From positions 1-19,957 of the forward strand of contig JAUPWA010000008.1 of NCBI GenBank assembly GCA_030916835.1: a stretch of DNA of 19,957 nt. Direction: 5' to 3'. Source of the DNA: Patescibacteria group bacterium. Its GTDB lineage: Bacteria > Patescibacteriota > Minisyncoccia > Phycocordibacterales > SBAW01. The notes beneath the pieces were generated by a model, which was given only the letters and a program-made list of their open reading frames with translations, was not told the origin of the DNA and ran no database searches. Below are positions 13,724-19,298 of the stretch, piece after piece; positions within the stretch are counted from its first letter, which is position 1; the number at the start of each line of letters is the position of its first letter. Both the position numbers and the translations under genes were made by a program.

Positions 13724-14290
13724 CTACTTCTTCTTTTGGCGACGAAGAATGAATAGTGTCATGAGCAAGTTAGCAAAAATCATTGCCACTGAGTGAATAG
13801 TGGTCGCGATGTTGTACGCCTGGAGCGAAAAGAGCGCAAGTAGGTGGCGCAAAATATTTGTTGCATACAAGAGCGAGTTTTCACTCCTTGGGTGCCTCCA
13901 TGTTTTACGCAGCGTAGGGACAAACGCAGCAAAGTCTATGAATACAACAATGACGACTGAGAGCGTCGGGTCGCGGGTAAGCCACCACGGAATAAGCCCT
14001 AAAAGTGCAATGATAAGAAAGAGTTTGTCGGTGCGGGTTGTTTCTTTAAATCCATACCGCAGTGATAGTAAAAAGATGATGATAGTAAAAATTTCAGATG
14101 CTGCGGTGGGGATGACTCCAACACCAGCACCCTTCTCTAGTTGGCCAAAAAAGACAACTAACGAGACGATACTCCACACAAACCACGAATAGGCGTGGGG
14201 GCGGACCTTGCCGCGCCACACATCATATACATAAGGGACATTTCCTACGACTGCTAGTAGGGCAGCGATGAGTGCAAACGACTCTTTCAT
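13724..14290 (-). CDS. Multi-helix membrane protein with duplicated PQ-loop-like halves
   Basis: It has 188 residues with about six or seven hydrophobic helices. Two related halves can be seen: GNVPYVYDVWRGKVRPHAYSW (about residues 16-36) and FVPTLRKTWRHPRSENSLLY (about 120-139), each a Pro in a helix followed by a basic loop and aromatic residues. This pattern resembles PQ-loop/SemiSWEET-type proteins, which move small sugars or amino acids, but the classical PQ pair is PY or PT here. Assignment is by pattern only. Its stop is 15 nt before the tspO start codon. There is no Shine-Dalgarno site at useful spacing. A possible -10 (TACAAT, 14320-14325) lies about 30 nt before the ATG. Confidence 0.65.
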   Translation of the reverse strand: MKESFALIAALLAVVGNVPYVYDVWRGKVRPHAYSWFVWSIVSLVVFFGQLEKGAGVGVIPTAASEIFTIIIFLLSLRYGFKETTRTDKLFLIIALLGLIPWWLTRDPTLSVVIVVFIDFAAFVPTLRKTWRHPRSENSLLYATNILRHLLALFSLQAYNIATTIHSVAMIFANLLMTLFILRRQKKK

Positions 14291-14355
14291 ACGTATTCAC
14301 TGCAGATCAGCTCCTATTGATTGTACCGTGAATTTTATAGAGAGGACCCAGAGAG

Positions 14356-14361
14356 TATACT
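14356..14361 (+). promoter_or_regulatory. -10 box (TATACT) of the YibE/F gene, leaderless spacing
   Basis: TATACT, 7 nt, then ATG at 14369. The -35 region is a weak TTTTAT at 17-bp spacing. This box lies inside the longer reading frame beginning at 14321 and so argues for the start at 14369. Confidence 0.65.
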
Positions 14362-14368
14362 GTGTGGT

Positions 14369-15496
14369 ATGCGGTATGTCGGCATGGTTTTGGTGGTGTG
14401 TCTTATGATGGTGCCCACTATTGTGGGTGCGCAAGCGACGGTCGCTGCGGACGTTGTTAGTATTGAGCGTGCAAAAGTTATCGATGTTCAAAATGAACAC
14501 ACGAAGACTATTGTTGGGACTGATACGCAAGCCCCCATACAGACACTCACAGCACAGGTGCTGTCTGGAGACCAGGTTGGTAAAATCGTCACTTTTGAAA
14601 ACGATTACACGCAGCTCGCTAAGGGCGATCAGTTTTATATTCGCCATCAATCAAACTCAGTAGAGGGAACAGAGTATTGGGTGGTTTCTGATCCATACCG
14701 GCTTGATGTGTTAGGGGTGCTCGCAGGGCTCTTTCTCGTACTCCTGTTTGTCTTTGGTGGCATACAGGGTGTGCGAGGACTTGCAAGTCTTATAGGTAGT
14801 GTTGTGCTCATTCTCTACGTGCTTTTACCTGGTATTTTGGCAGGGTACTCGCCTGTTTTGGTGAGTGTTGGTGTCGCAGGGCTTATTATTGTCCTCGGGT
14901 CCTATGTCACACATGGTTTTACTAAAACAACTTCTGCAGCAGTAGTCGGTATGTTGGTGACGGTGGTGTGTGTTGGTATTGCTACGTATTGGGCAATTCA
15001 TGCTGGACGCCTGAGCGGCTATTCGGGAGACGAGCAGGTGTATCTCAACTTTGACACTAAGGGTGGTATTAACATGGTCGGCCTGTTGTTTGGAGGGGTT
15101 ATGATAGGGCTTTTGGGCGTGCTCTATGATATTGCGATAGGTCAAGCGGTTGCTGTCGAAGAGCTCTACCGCGCAGGCACGCATCTCTCCCGGCGTGATA
15201 TATATAAGCGGAGTATACGCATCGGTCGAGAACATATCGGCGCTCTCGTGAATACGCTTGCAATAGCATACGTGGGCGTGGCGTTGCCCCTCCTGCTCCT
15301 TATTCAACACTCCTCGACCGCAAAACTCCCCGTAATGATTAATAGTGAACTATTTGCAACAGAAATTATTCGCGTACTTGTCGGTGGTATAGGAATTATT
15401 CTCGCAGTGCCGATAACTACGTACATCGCGACCTATTTGGTCCGACCTACGCGGATTTCAGAGCGAGAAGGGGTGCAACACTCTCACCGTCACTAG
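14369..15496 (+). CDS. YibE/F family multi-pass membrane protein
   Basis: It starts with a signal-like helix (MRYVGMVLVVCLMMVPTIVGA), followed by a soluble beta domain of about 90 residues (AQVLSGDQVGKIVTFENDYTQLAKGDQFYIR) and then seven or so membrane helices. The second part contains family features: VFGGIQGVRGLASLIGSVVLILYVLLPGILAGYSP, HGFTKTTSAAVVGML, and GLLFGGVMIGLLGVLYDIAIGQAVAVEEL, with the conserved GVLYDIAIGQ stretch. YibE/F proteins are widespread in Gram-positive bacteria and CPR; their transport role is not established. Length is 375 aa. The ATG at 14369 is chosen on the leaderless -10 and on signal-peptide fit. It overlaps the converging fur gene by 4 nt (shared CTAG). Confidence 0.88.
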   Translation: MRYVGMVLVVCLMMVPTIVGAQATVAADVVSIERAKVIDVQNEHTKTIVGTDTQAPIQTLTAQVLSGDQVGKIVTFENDYTQLAKGDQFYIRHQSNSVEGTEYWVVSDPYRLDVLGVLAGLFLVLLFVFGGIQGVRGLASLIGSVVLILYVLLPGILAGYSPVLVSVGVAGLIIVLGSYVTHGFTKTTSAAVVGMLVTVVCVGIATYWAIHAGRLSGYSGDEQVYLNFDTKGGINMVGLLFGGVMIGLLGVLYDIAIGQAVAVEELYRAGTHLSRRDIYKRSIRIGREHIGALVNTLAIAYVGVALPLLLLIQHSSTAKLPVMINSELFATEIIRVLVGGIGIILAVPITTYIATYLVRPTRISEREGVQHSHRH

Positions 15497-15906
15497 CGCG
15501 CACATACCCGACAGAGGCCAAAAAACTCAGTCGAGTGGTTGGTCACTTGTGCAAATTTTTTTGATTGTTTTGCCACTGCGGCGAGTATCGGAGTCATGTC
15601 ACACAGAGTGTCTTCAATGGTGTCGCATGAGGTGCACACAATATGATGGTGATGGGGACGCTCCACTGCAAGCTCGAAGTGGCTGTGCCCATGATGAAAA
15701 TCGATACTTGTGACAATACCAGCACCGACCAGTGCATCTAGTGCTCGGTAGAGGCTTACGCGGTCAAGATTCTTTGTGAGTTTTTTTTCAAGATAGGAGA
15801 CCGGGACTGGGCGCCTTTCCTTGTGGAGTGTTTTCAGGAGTGCGAGTCGACCGGGCGTTACTTTGCTCCCAGCGGTACGCAACAGAGTCTCAAAATCAGT
15901 AGACAT
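15493..15906 (-). CDS. Fur-family metal-responsive transcriptional regulator
   Basis: A 137-residue repressor of the Fur/Zur/PerR family. The winged helix spans about residues 8-70 (KVTPGRLALLKTLHK, LDRVSLYRALDALVGAGIV). The regulatory metal site is in FHHGHSHFELA and the HHHHIVC segment. Two structural zinc pairs are visible: CTSC (91-94) and CRVC (132-135). Whether it senses iron, zinc, nickel or peroxide cannot be decided from sequence. It is divergent from a CooC-like ATPase and a perfect 17-bp palindrome sits over both -35 boxes, so autoregulation and control of the ATPase are likely. The ATG at 15906 is placed 6 nt after TATACT; the longer frame starting upstream would run through the promoter. 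Confidence 0.92.
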   Translation of the reverse strand: MSTDFETLLRTAGSKVTPGRLALLKTLHKERRPVPVSYLEKKLTKNLDRVSLYRALDALVGAGIVTSIDFHHGHSHFELAVERPHHHHIVCTSCDTIEDTLCDMTPILAAVAKQSKKFAQVTNHSTEFFGLCRVCAR

Positions 15907-15912
15907 GTTTTT

Positions 15913-15941
15913 AGTATACCACAGATTCACAAACGCAACAA
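15913..15941 (-). promoter_or_regulatory. fur-family gene promoter (TTGTTG-N17-TATACT), leaderless spacing
   Basis: On the minus strand TTGTTG (15936-15941), 17 bp, TATACT (15913-15918), 6 nt, ATG. This is the only leaderless-type box in the window with a good -35 at ideal spacing, which supports reading these boxes as real promoters. Confidence 0.75.
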
Positions 15942-15949
15942 GGTTGCGT
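15933..15949. promoter_or_regulatory. Perfect inverted repeat between divergent fur and cooC-like genes; candidate operator
   Basis: ACGCAAC (15933-15939), AAG, GTTGCGT (15943-15949). The left arm overlaps the fur -35 and the right arm contains the -35 of the ATPase gene. A dimeric repressor bound here would block both promoters. The sequence is GC-richer than classical Fur boxes. Confidence 0.6.
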
Positions 15950-15972
15950 GTGTGTGGGTTTTGCTATATAGT
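15944..15972 (+). promoter_or_regulatory. Promoter of the CooC-like gene (TTGCGT-N17-TATAGT)
   Basis: TTGCGT (15944-15949), 17-bp spacer, TATAGT (15967-15972), about 21 nt before the ATG at 15994. A second possible -10 (TTTAGT, 15983-15988) lies 5 nt before the ATG. Confidence 0.65.
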
Positions 15973-15993
15973 ATAAACGCAATTTAGTTGCAT

Positions 15994-16668
15994 ATGAAAA
16001 TAGCATTTCTTGGTAAGGGAGGGTCAGGTAAGTCGACCATGGCGACCGCGCTCGTGCAGCACCTGCAGGGTGTGGGGTACAAGGTTTTGGCTATAGATGC
16101 CGACCACAATATGGACCTAGCATACAACTTGGTTGCTGAACCCTCGGTATTTTTAGGTGCTGATCCTGACGCTATAAAGGAGTATGTGGGATGTACACGT
16201 GAAGATAGTTTTGGCGCTTCAATGCGTAGCGCTCAAGAGCGCGGGGTGCGCTTTAATGCGTTTCCTGCCGATCCCTTCACTGAAGCGCATACAACGCTTG
16301 TAGATGATCGACTGCGCCTTATGGTTGCTGGGCCGCACACTGAGCGTGTTCGGTCACAAGATGCTTGTAGTCATTCACTGGCTGCGCCGCTAAAAACTTA
16401 CATACCGCTGTTGCAGCTAAGAGAAAATGAGGCAGTAGTTATTGATGAACGTGCGGGTACTGACCCGGTCGCAACAGGAATCCTCTCTGGCGTCACGCTT
16501 GCGGTCATTGTTGAGGAGCCGACAATAAATAGTGAGCGCGTGGCAAAGCAAATCGCACACGAGTTGCAGTTGGCGAACGTGCCGCACATAGTGGTGCACA
16601 ACAAACGTGAGGGGGTCGCACTTGATACTAAAAAAGCTATAGAAAAGATTGTAGGTGCGGTGCGCTAG
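15994..16668 (+). CDS. CooC-like P-loop ATPase (SIMIBI class; MinD/CooC group)
   Basis: This is a 224-aa ATPase of the kind that delivers metal or remodels partner proteins. The deviant Walker A motif is FLGKGGSGKST (about 5-15) with the signature Lys8. A switch-like AIDADHNMDLAYNL follows at about 33-46, and Walker B-like AVVIDERAGTDPVATGI at about 147-163 matches the CooC pattern (VIDxEAGxD). VIVEEPTINSERVAKQIAHEL corresponds to the family's VxEPTxxS region, and HNKR is the base-recognition motif. CooC nickel chaperones have a CxC pair before Walker B; here only a single Cys (125, DACSHSLAAPLK) occupies that region, so nickel delivery is doubtful. No CO dehydrogenase or hydrogenase is in the window. 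It is divergent from a Fur-family gene, suggesting metal-linked control. The ATG at 15994 is preferred to the TTG at 15988. Confidence 0.85.
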   Translation: MKIAFLGKGGSGKSTMATALVQHLQGVGYKVLAIDADHNMDLAYNLVAEPSVFLGADPDAIKEYVGCTREDSFGASMRSAQERGVRFNAFPADPFTEAHTTLVDDRLRLMVAGPHTERVRSQDACSHSLAAPLKTYIPLLQLRENEAVVIDERAGTDPVATGILSGVTLAVIVEEPTINSERVAKQIAHELQLANVPHIVVHNKREGVALDTKKAIEKIVGAVR

Positions 16669-16680
16669 AGGTTGGCAGTG

Positions 16681-16708
16681 TGCCCTGCGAAATATATGGC
16701 GCAGGGCA
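16681..16708 (+). other. First of two tandem hairpins after the CooC-like gene
   Basis: TGCCCTGCG (16681-16689) pairs with CGCAGGGCA (16700-16708), 9 bp, around an AT-rich 10-nt loop. It directly precedes a terminator-like hairpin and could be a 3'-end stability element. Confidence 0.6.
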
Positions 16709-16709
16709 T

Positions 16710-16739
16710 GCTGGCAATCTCGCCAGCGTTGTTCTTTTT
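16710..16739 (+). terminator. Intrinsic terminator of the CooC-like gene
   Basis: GCTGGC (16710-16715) / GCCAGC (16722-16727) with loop AATCTC, followed by a T-rich tail (GTTGTTCTTTTT). It ends only 15 nt before the ATG of the next gene, so expression of that gene would need readthrough or a promoter within this short stretch. Confidence 0.8.
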
Positions 16740-16753
16740 AGTTGAGGCACAAT

Positions 16754-17179
16754 ATGTCCTTTCCATCTGCTCTGGTTCAAATGAGCAGGGGTGCAACAGC
16801 ACAAGCTGCTCTCCTGTATGCAATGGAGCACGACACTGCGCAGGGCTACATCGCATTGTCTGCGATGGCGAGTGCTCTCGGACTTGAAGCATGCCCAGGC
16901 TGCATCGTGAAGTCCGCGGTGGGTGAAGAGTGGGCCGAATCGGTGCTTCGCCACGAGCGTCGGGGCGACGGTATTATCATCGACTTTGACCCAAACTCAA
17001 AGCTTGGGGCGCAGGTGGCTCGGCTTATGACCGATGCGGCGCGCCCGCTGCTCGCCGAGCGGTATGCCGTGCGTATCGGTTTTTTCAACTGCTGCAAGGT
17101 GATCATGTCGCGCACCCCTAGCGACGTGGTGGCCACCCCTGCTGAGCAGGTCGCTTGGCAGAAAACGACCGACTGCTAA
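16754..17179 (+). CDS. Cysteine-containing protein of unknown family
   Basis: It has 141 residues, no signal peptide and no membrane helix. No family is recognised. The visible features are a helical N-terminal half (ATAQAALLYAMEHDTAQGY), a CPGC pair (47-50), an acidic strand GDGIIIDFDPNSKLG, a second helix, adjacent cysteines NCCK (113-114) and a C-terminal Cys (141). Five cysteines in a small protein beside a CooC-like ATPase and a Fur regulator suggest a metal or redox role, but this is inference. The coding sequence looks GC-richer than most neighbours. Unlike most genes here it has a Shine-Dalgarno-like TTGAGG 6 nt before the ATG at 16754. It lies between two terminators. Confidence 0.65.
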   Translation: MSFPSALVQMSRGATAQAALLYAMEHDTAQGYIALSAMASALGLEACPGCIVKSAVGEEWAESVLRHERRGDGIIIDFDPNSKLGAQVARLMTDAARPLLAERYAVRIGFFNCCKVIMSRTPSDVVATPAEQVAWQKTTDC

Positions 17180-17197
17180 CTTCGGCCTCCCTCCTTC

Positions 17198-17237
17198 TCT
17201 CCCCGTAGCCTCGTGCTGCAGGGAGAGTTTTCTTTTT
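17198..17237 (+). terminator. Intrinsic terminator of the cysteine-containing gene
   Basis: TCTCCC... (17198-17208) pairs with ...GGGAGA (17216-17226), an 11-position stem with one mismatch and one G-T pair, followed by GTTTTCTTTTT. It acts on the plus strand only; the minus strand has no T run. Confidence 0.8.
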
Positions 17238-17250
17238 ATAAAATAGATAG

Positions 17251-17853
17251 CTAGCGTGACTCTCCCTCGAAGTTGGGTAGAACGACGCCCCACTGCATAG
17301 AGTGAGGGTCGAGCTTGAGGTACACACTTTTACCAATTGAGGGTGGGGTAGTCATAGGCTCGTTAGGACCGCGCTCAGCGTAATTAAACACAACGACGCC
17401 TTTTTGCTTAGGATTTTGGCTGAGTGTTGTTGATTGGGGCGCTATGCGGTCGCCAAGAAGGTAGCCGTCAGAGCCCATCCAACCGTGGGGGGTGTTGAGC
17501 GCTGCCACCGCAAAGTAGAAGGTGCCCGAGCCGCCAGTTGTTTGGGTGAGAATAAACGCAATGTCTTCGCGCCCGTCACCATCAAGATCGGTTTTAATTT
17601 CATTTCCAAAAACCTTTGTAACTATTTTTGAGGCTGAGCCAGGAGCTGCTTCAACCTCTGCCTCGCCATTTTTAAGTTGCACGTGTATGCCGTCGAGCAT
17701 ATAGGATGTGTTTTGCGGATCCTGGCCTAGCGGCATCATCATGTGGTTATGCTCTTTCGCAACAGGGTCACTCGGCTGTGCTGAAAGATATACACCAACC
17801 CCAAGGAGTATGATAATTAAGACAGCACCAACGCCAATAAGTGTTTTTTGCAT
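17251..17853 (-). CDS. Membrane-anchored extracellular protein, unknown function
   Basis: It has 200 residues: a basic N-terminus and one hydrophobic helix (about residues 5-25) without a lipobox Cys, so it is probably anchored by the uncleaved helix. A short His/Met cluster (EHNHMMMPLG, about 34-43) might bind metal such as copper; this is inferred. A globular region with the loop DLDGDGREDIAFIL (about 90-103) resembles the calcium-binding turns of FG-GAP/dockerin-like proteins, followed by GSGTFYFAVAALN. Such proteins recur in Parcubacterial genomes without a known role. The ATG at 17853 lies 6 nt after TATAGT, and that promoter overlaps the end of the SGNH hydrolase gene upstream. Confidence 0.75.
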   Translation of the reverse strand: MQKTLIGVGAVLIIILLGVGVYLSAQPSDPVAKEHNHMMMPLGQDPQNTSYMLDGIHVQLKNGEAEVEAAPGSASKIVTKVFGNEIKTDLDGDGREDIAFILTQTTGGSGTFYFAVAALNTPHGWMGSDGYLLGDRIAPQSTTLSQNPKQKGVVVFNYAERGPNEPMTTPPSIGKSVYLKLDPHSMQWGVVLPNFEGESR

Positions 17854-17859
17854 ATGATA

Positions 17860-17865
17860 ACTATA
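17860..17865 (-). promoter_or_regulatory. -10 box (TATAGT), leaderless spacing
   Basis: On the minus strand TATAGT, 6 nt, ATG at 17853. It lies 8 nt past the stop codon of the SGNH hydrolase gene. No recognisable -35. Confidence 0.6.
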
Positions 17866-17873
17866 CCTCTTTG

Positions 17874-18497
17874 TTAGCGTATAAGCTTTTGGAGTGTGGG
17901 CGCAATGCGGCTGGCTATGATGGCATACCCTGCATCGTTCGGGTGGATGTTGTCAGACATATACTGCAGCTTGCCATAAAAACCGTCGAGCACGTCTGGC
18001 ACGTACGCTGTTTGATATTTCCGCTCCAGTTCGCGATACTGTGCATCAAAATTGCCAACCACAAGCGAAAGCCTAATACCCACAAGCAGTACTATGGCGC
18101 CGCGCGCTTGTATCTGCTCAATAATCTTGCCCAGACGCTCAAACGCCTCGGGCATTGATTTTTTGGCAAGATAGTCGTTGCCACCTAAAATCAAAATCAC
18201 TACCTTGGGCTTGTACGAGTCGAGCTCGCTGATGCGAGCAAGGCCGTCGGCTGTGGTGTCTCCTGAGCGGCCAAGATTAACAATGGGTGCGCCAATTTCC
18301 TTTGAGAGCAGAGACACAAGGTCATGGCCAGGGGTTGCTCCCACGCCCTCAACCAAACTATCACCAAAGGCTATGATGTCTGTGCCAGGAGAGGGATAGT
18401 TCCGAACAGGGTGTGAGGAGTGAAAATACAGATACAACCCATATACACATATAACAATTACAATGCCGACGAGGAGATAGATAAAATATTTTTGCAT
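17874..18497 (-). CDS. SGNH/GDSL-family hydrolase, membrane-anchored
   Basis: This is an esterase or acyl hydrolase of the TesA/lysophospholipase L1 type. An N-terminal helix (about residues 4-25) anchors it with the catalytic domain outside. The four family blocks are present: block I IIAFGDSLVEG with nucleophile Ser (about 47), block II NLGRSGDTTADGL with the oxyanion Gly, block III ILGGNDYL with the Asn, and block V DNIHPNDAGY with the catalytic Asp and His. The length of 207 aa is typical. Substrates could be lipids, acylated glycans or peptidoglycan acetyl groups; the sequence does not say. TACTGT lies 7 nt before the ATG at 18497, and the 7 nt between (TAGGGAG) look like a Shine-Dalgarno site but sit too close to the start to work as one. 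Confidence 0.9.
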   Translation of the reverse strand: MQKYFIYLLVGIVIVICVYGLYLYFHSSHPVRNYPSPGTDIIAFGDSLVEGVGATPGHDLVSLLSKEIGAPIVNLGRSGDTTADGLARISELDSYKPKVVILILGGNDYLAKKSMPEAFERLGKIIEQIQARGAIVLLVGIRLSLVVGNFDAQYRELERKYQTAYVPDVLDGFYGKLQYMSDNIHPNDAGYAIIASRIAPTLQKLIR

Positions 18498-18504
18498 CTC
18501 CCTA

Positions 18505-18510
18505 ACAGTA
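18505..18510 (-). promoter_or_regulatory. -10 box (TACTGT) of the SGNH hydrolase gene
   Basis: On the minus strand TACTGT, 7 nt, ATG at 18497. This is a weaker match to the -10 consensus than the TATACT boxes but has the same position relative to the start. Confidence 0.5.
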
Positions 18511-18554
18511 CCAGATAAGGAGTGTTACAAGCCACTCAGTTGTGGCCACCGTGC

Positions 18555-18944
18555 TTACAACTTCTTCATAACTCGCCCGCCATTTTGTTGTGTTTGCCGA
18601 GCCTTCACCTCTTTCACCCGAAAGCGGACGATTTTTTTGATGAGTGGTAGAGGAAGTTTTTGGTCGAGCGGGAATTGGACTGTACCTTTAGAGAGTTTGT
18701 ATTTCGAAAGTTCTTTTGCAAACGCGGCGACGCCTGAGGAGGTAGGGAAGAAGCTTACGTGCGTTTTAAACGCGCCAAAGTGCACCAAGTTACCATGGAG
18801 TTTAAAGGTGGGAATGCCATAGCTAATTGCCTCGCTCGCCCCGGGTGCCACCTCGCGAATTGCTTCGCGCATCTGCTTTAAGAGCGGCTGCACCTCTTTT
18901 GGCGCCGCCTTAATATATGAGCCGATATCTTTGTGAGCTTTCAT
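18555..18944 (-). CDS. DUF1801 (YdhG-like) protein
   Basis: It has 129 residues. The family pattern is clear: IGSYIKAAPKEVQPLLKQMREAIREVAPGASEAISYGIPTFKLHGNLVHFGAFKTHVSFFPTS in short blocks, ending KGTVQFPLDQKLPLPLIKKIVRFRVKE. Relatives include Bacillus YdhG/Fra, described as an iron-binding chaperone, but many family members are uncharacterised, so the function here is open. The proximity of a Fur-family gene 2.6 kb away is only a weak hint. A longer frame starts upstream, but the ATG at 18944 is where homology begins and lies 7 nt after TATACT. The upstream part would overlap the divergent RNA gene. Confidence 0.88.
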   Translation of the reverse strand: MKAHKDIGSYIKAAPKEVQPLLKQMREAIREVAPGASEAISYGIPTFKLHGNLVHFGAFKTHVSFFPTSSGVAAFAKELSKYKLSKGTVQFPLDQKLPLPLIKKIVRFRVKEVKARQTQQNGGRVMKKL

Positions 18945-18951
18945 GCGGTTA

Positions 18952-18957
18952 AGTATA
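18952..18957 (-). promoter_or_regulatory. -10 box (TATACT) of the DUF1801 gene, leaderless spacing
   Basis: On the minus strand TATACT, 7 nt (TAACCGC), ATG at 18944. The seven-base gap closely resembles that of the MFS gene (GACCCGC). No clear -35. Confidence 0.65.
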
Positions 18958-18985
18958 CCGCCCCAACGAGGGAGGTGAGGGGGCC

Positions 18986-19013
18986 TTGATCCAAGCCGAG
19001 TATAGAATATAAT
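18986..19013 (+). promoter_or_regulatory. Promoter of the 23S-like RNA gene (TTGATC-N16-TATAAT)
   Basis: TTGATC (18986-18991), 16-bp spacer, perfect TATAAT (19008-19013). The predicted start at about 19017-19020 coincides with the first base of the closing stem of the RNA. This is the best promoter by consensus in the window. Confidence 0.8.
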
Positions 19014-19016
19014 CAC

Positions 19017-19163
19017 GGGTGAGCGCTTGAGCGTGCCCGGTACCAGAAGGTTAAGGAGAGGAGTGCAACCTCCAAACCAGCGCCTTGGTAAACGGCAGCC
19101 ATACCATTTTGGTGTGGTGTTCAAGTGCTCACCTTAAATCGCCCCCGGGCGATTTATTTTTTT
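19017..19163 (+). ncRNA. Stand-alone structured RNA resembling 23S rRNA helix 68/69 region
   Basis: A 13-bp closing stem joins 19018-19030 to 19121-19133 (GGTGAGCGCTTGA/TCAAGTGCTCACC, one G-T pair). Inside, UGCCCGGUACCAGAAGGUUAA (19034-19054) and GCCUUGGUAAACGGCAGCC (19082-19100) match the two sides of helix 68 and the start of helix 69 of bacterial 23S rRNA, whose E. coli versions (from memory) read UGCCCGGU-CC-GAAGGUUAA and GCCCCGGUAAACGGCGGCC. The pairing CCGG/CCGG of the rRNA is replaced by CCAG/UUGG, which keeps the helix. The middle is a shortened arm (GAGG/CCTC around AGTGCAA). The helix 69 position has an 8-bp hairpin CCATACCA/TGGTGTGG with a TTT loop instead of the conserved rRNA loop. 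It has its own promoter and terminator and no reading frame. The function is unknown. Confidence 0.8.
19135..19163 (+). terminator. Strong intrinsic terminator of the 23S-like RNA
   Basis: TAAATCGCCC (19135-19144) / GGGCGATTTA (19147-19156), a 10-bp perfect stem, followed by seven T residues. It begins 1 nt after the closing stem of the RNA. Confidence 0.93.
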
Positions 19164-19221
19164 GCACAATTTGATTGGGGAGTTTAAAAAGGGAAGTTGG
19201 AACTTTTTTGAGTAAATAAAC

Positions 19222-19246
19222 AGAAAACCCCGAGCAGTGCGCGGGG
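19222..19246 (-). terminator. Intrinsic terminator of the partial gene at the window end
   Basis: On the minus strand CCCCG-C-GC, ACT, GC-T-CGGGG (19228-19246) followed by TTTTCTG. It lies about 50 nt after the stop at 19299. On the plus strand only a short T run follows. An alternative AACCCCG/CGGGGTT pairing overlaps it. Confidence 0.7.
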
Positions 19247-19298
19247 CTTTCTGCCGGGGTTAAAAATCATCTCCTTTCTGATATTAATTTGCTGAAGG

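Noticed and set aside
18945..19124. N-terminal extension of the DUF1801 protein (longer frame from 19124)
   Set aside because: Family similarity starts at the ATG at 18944, a -10 box lies 7 nt before it, and the extension is antisense to the structured RNA gene.
19017..19134. The 23S-like RNA as a true piece of a fragmented 23S rRNA
   Set aside because: The helix 69 loop (UAACUAUAA in rRNA) is missing and replaced, and the element is closed by its own stem, so it could not supply the functional bridge; an rRNA-derived separate RNA fits better.
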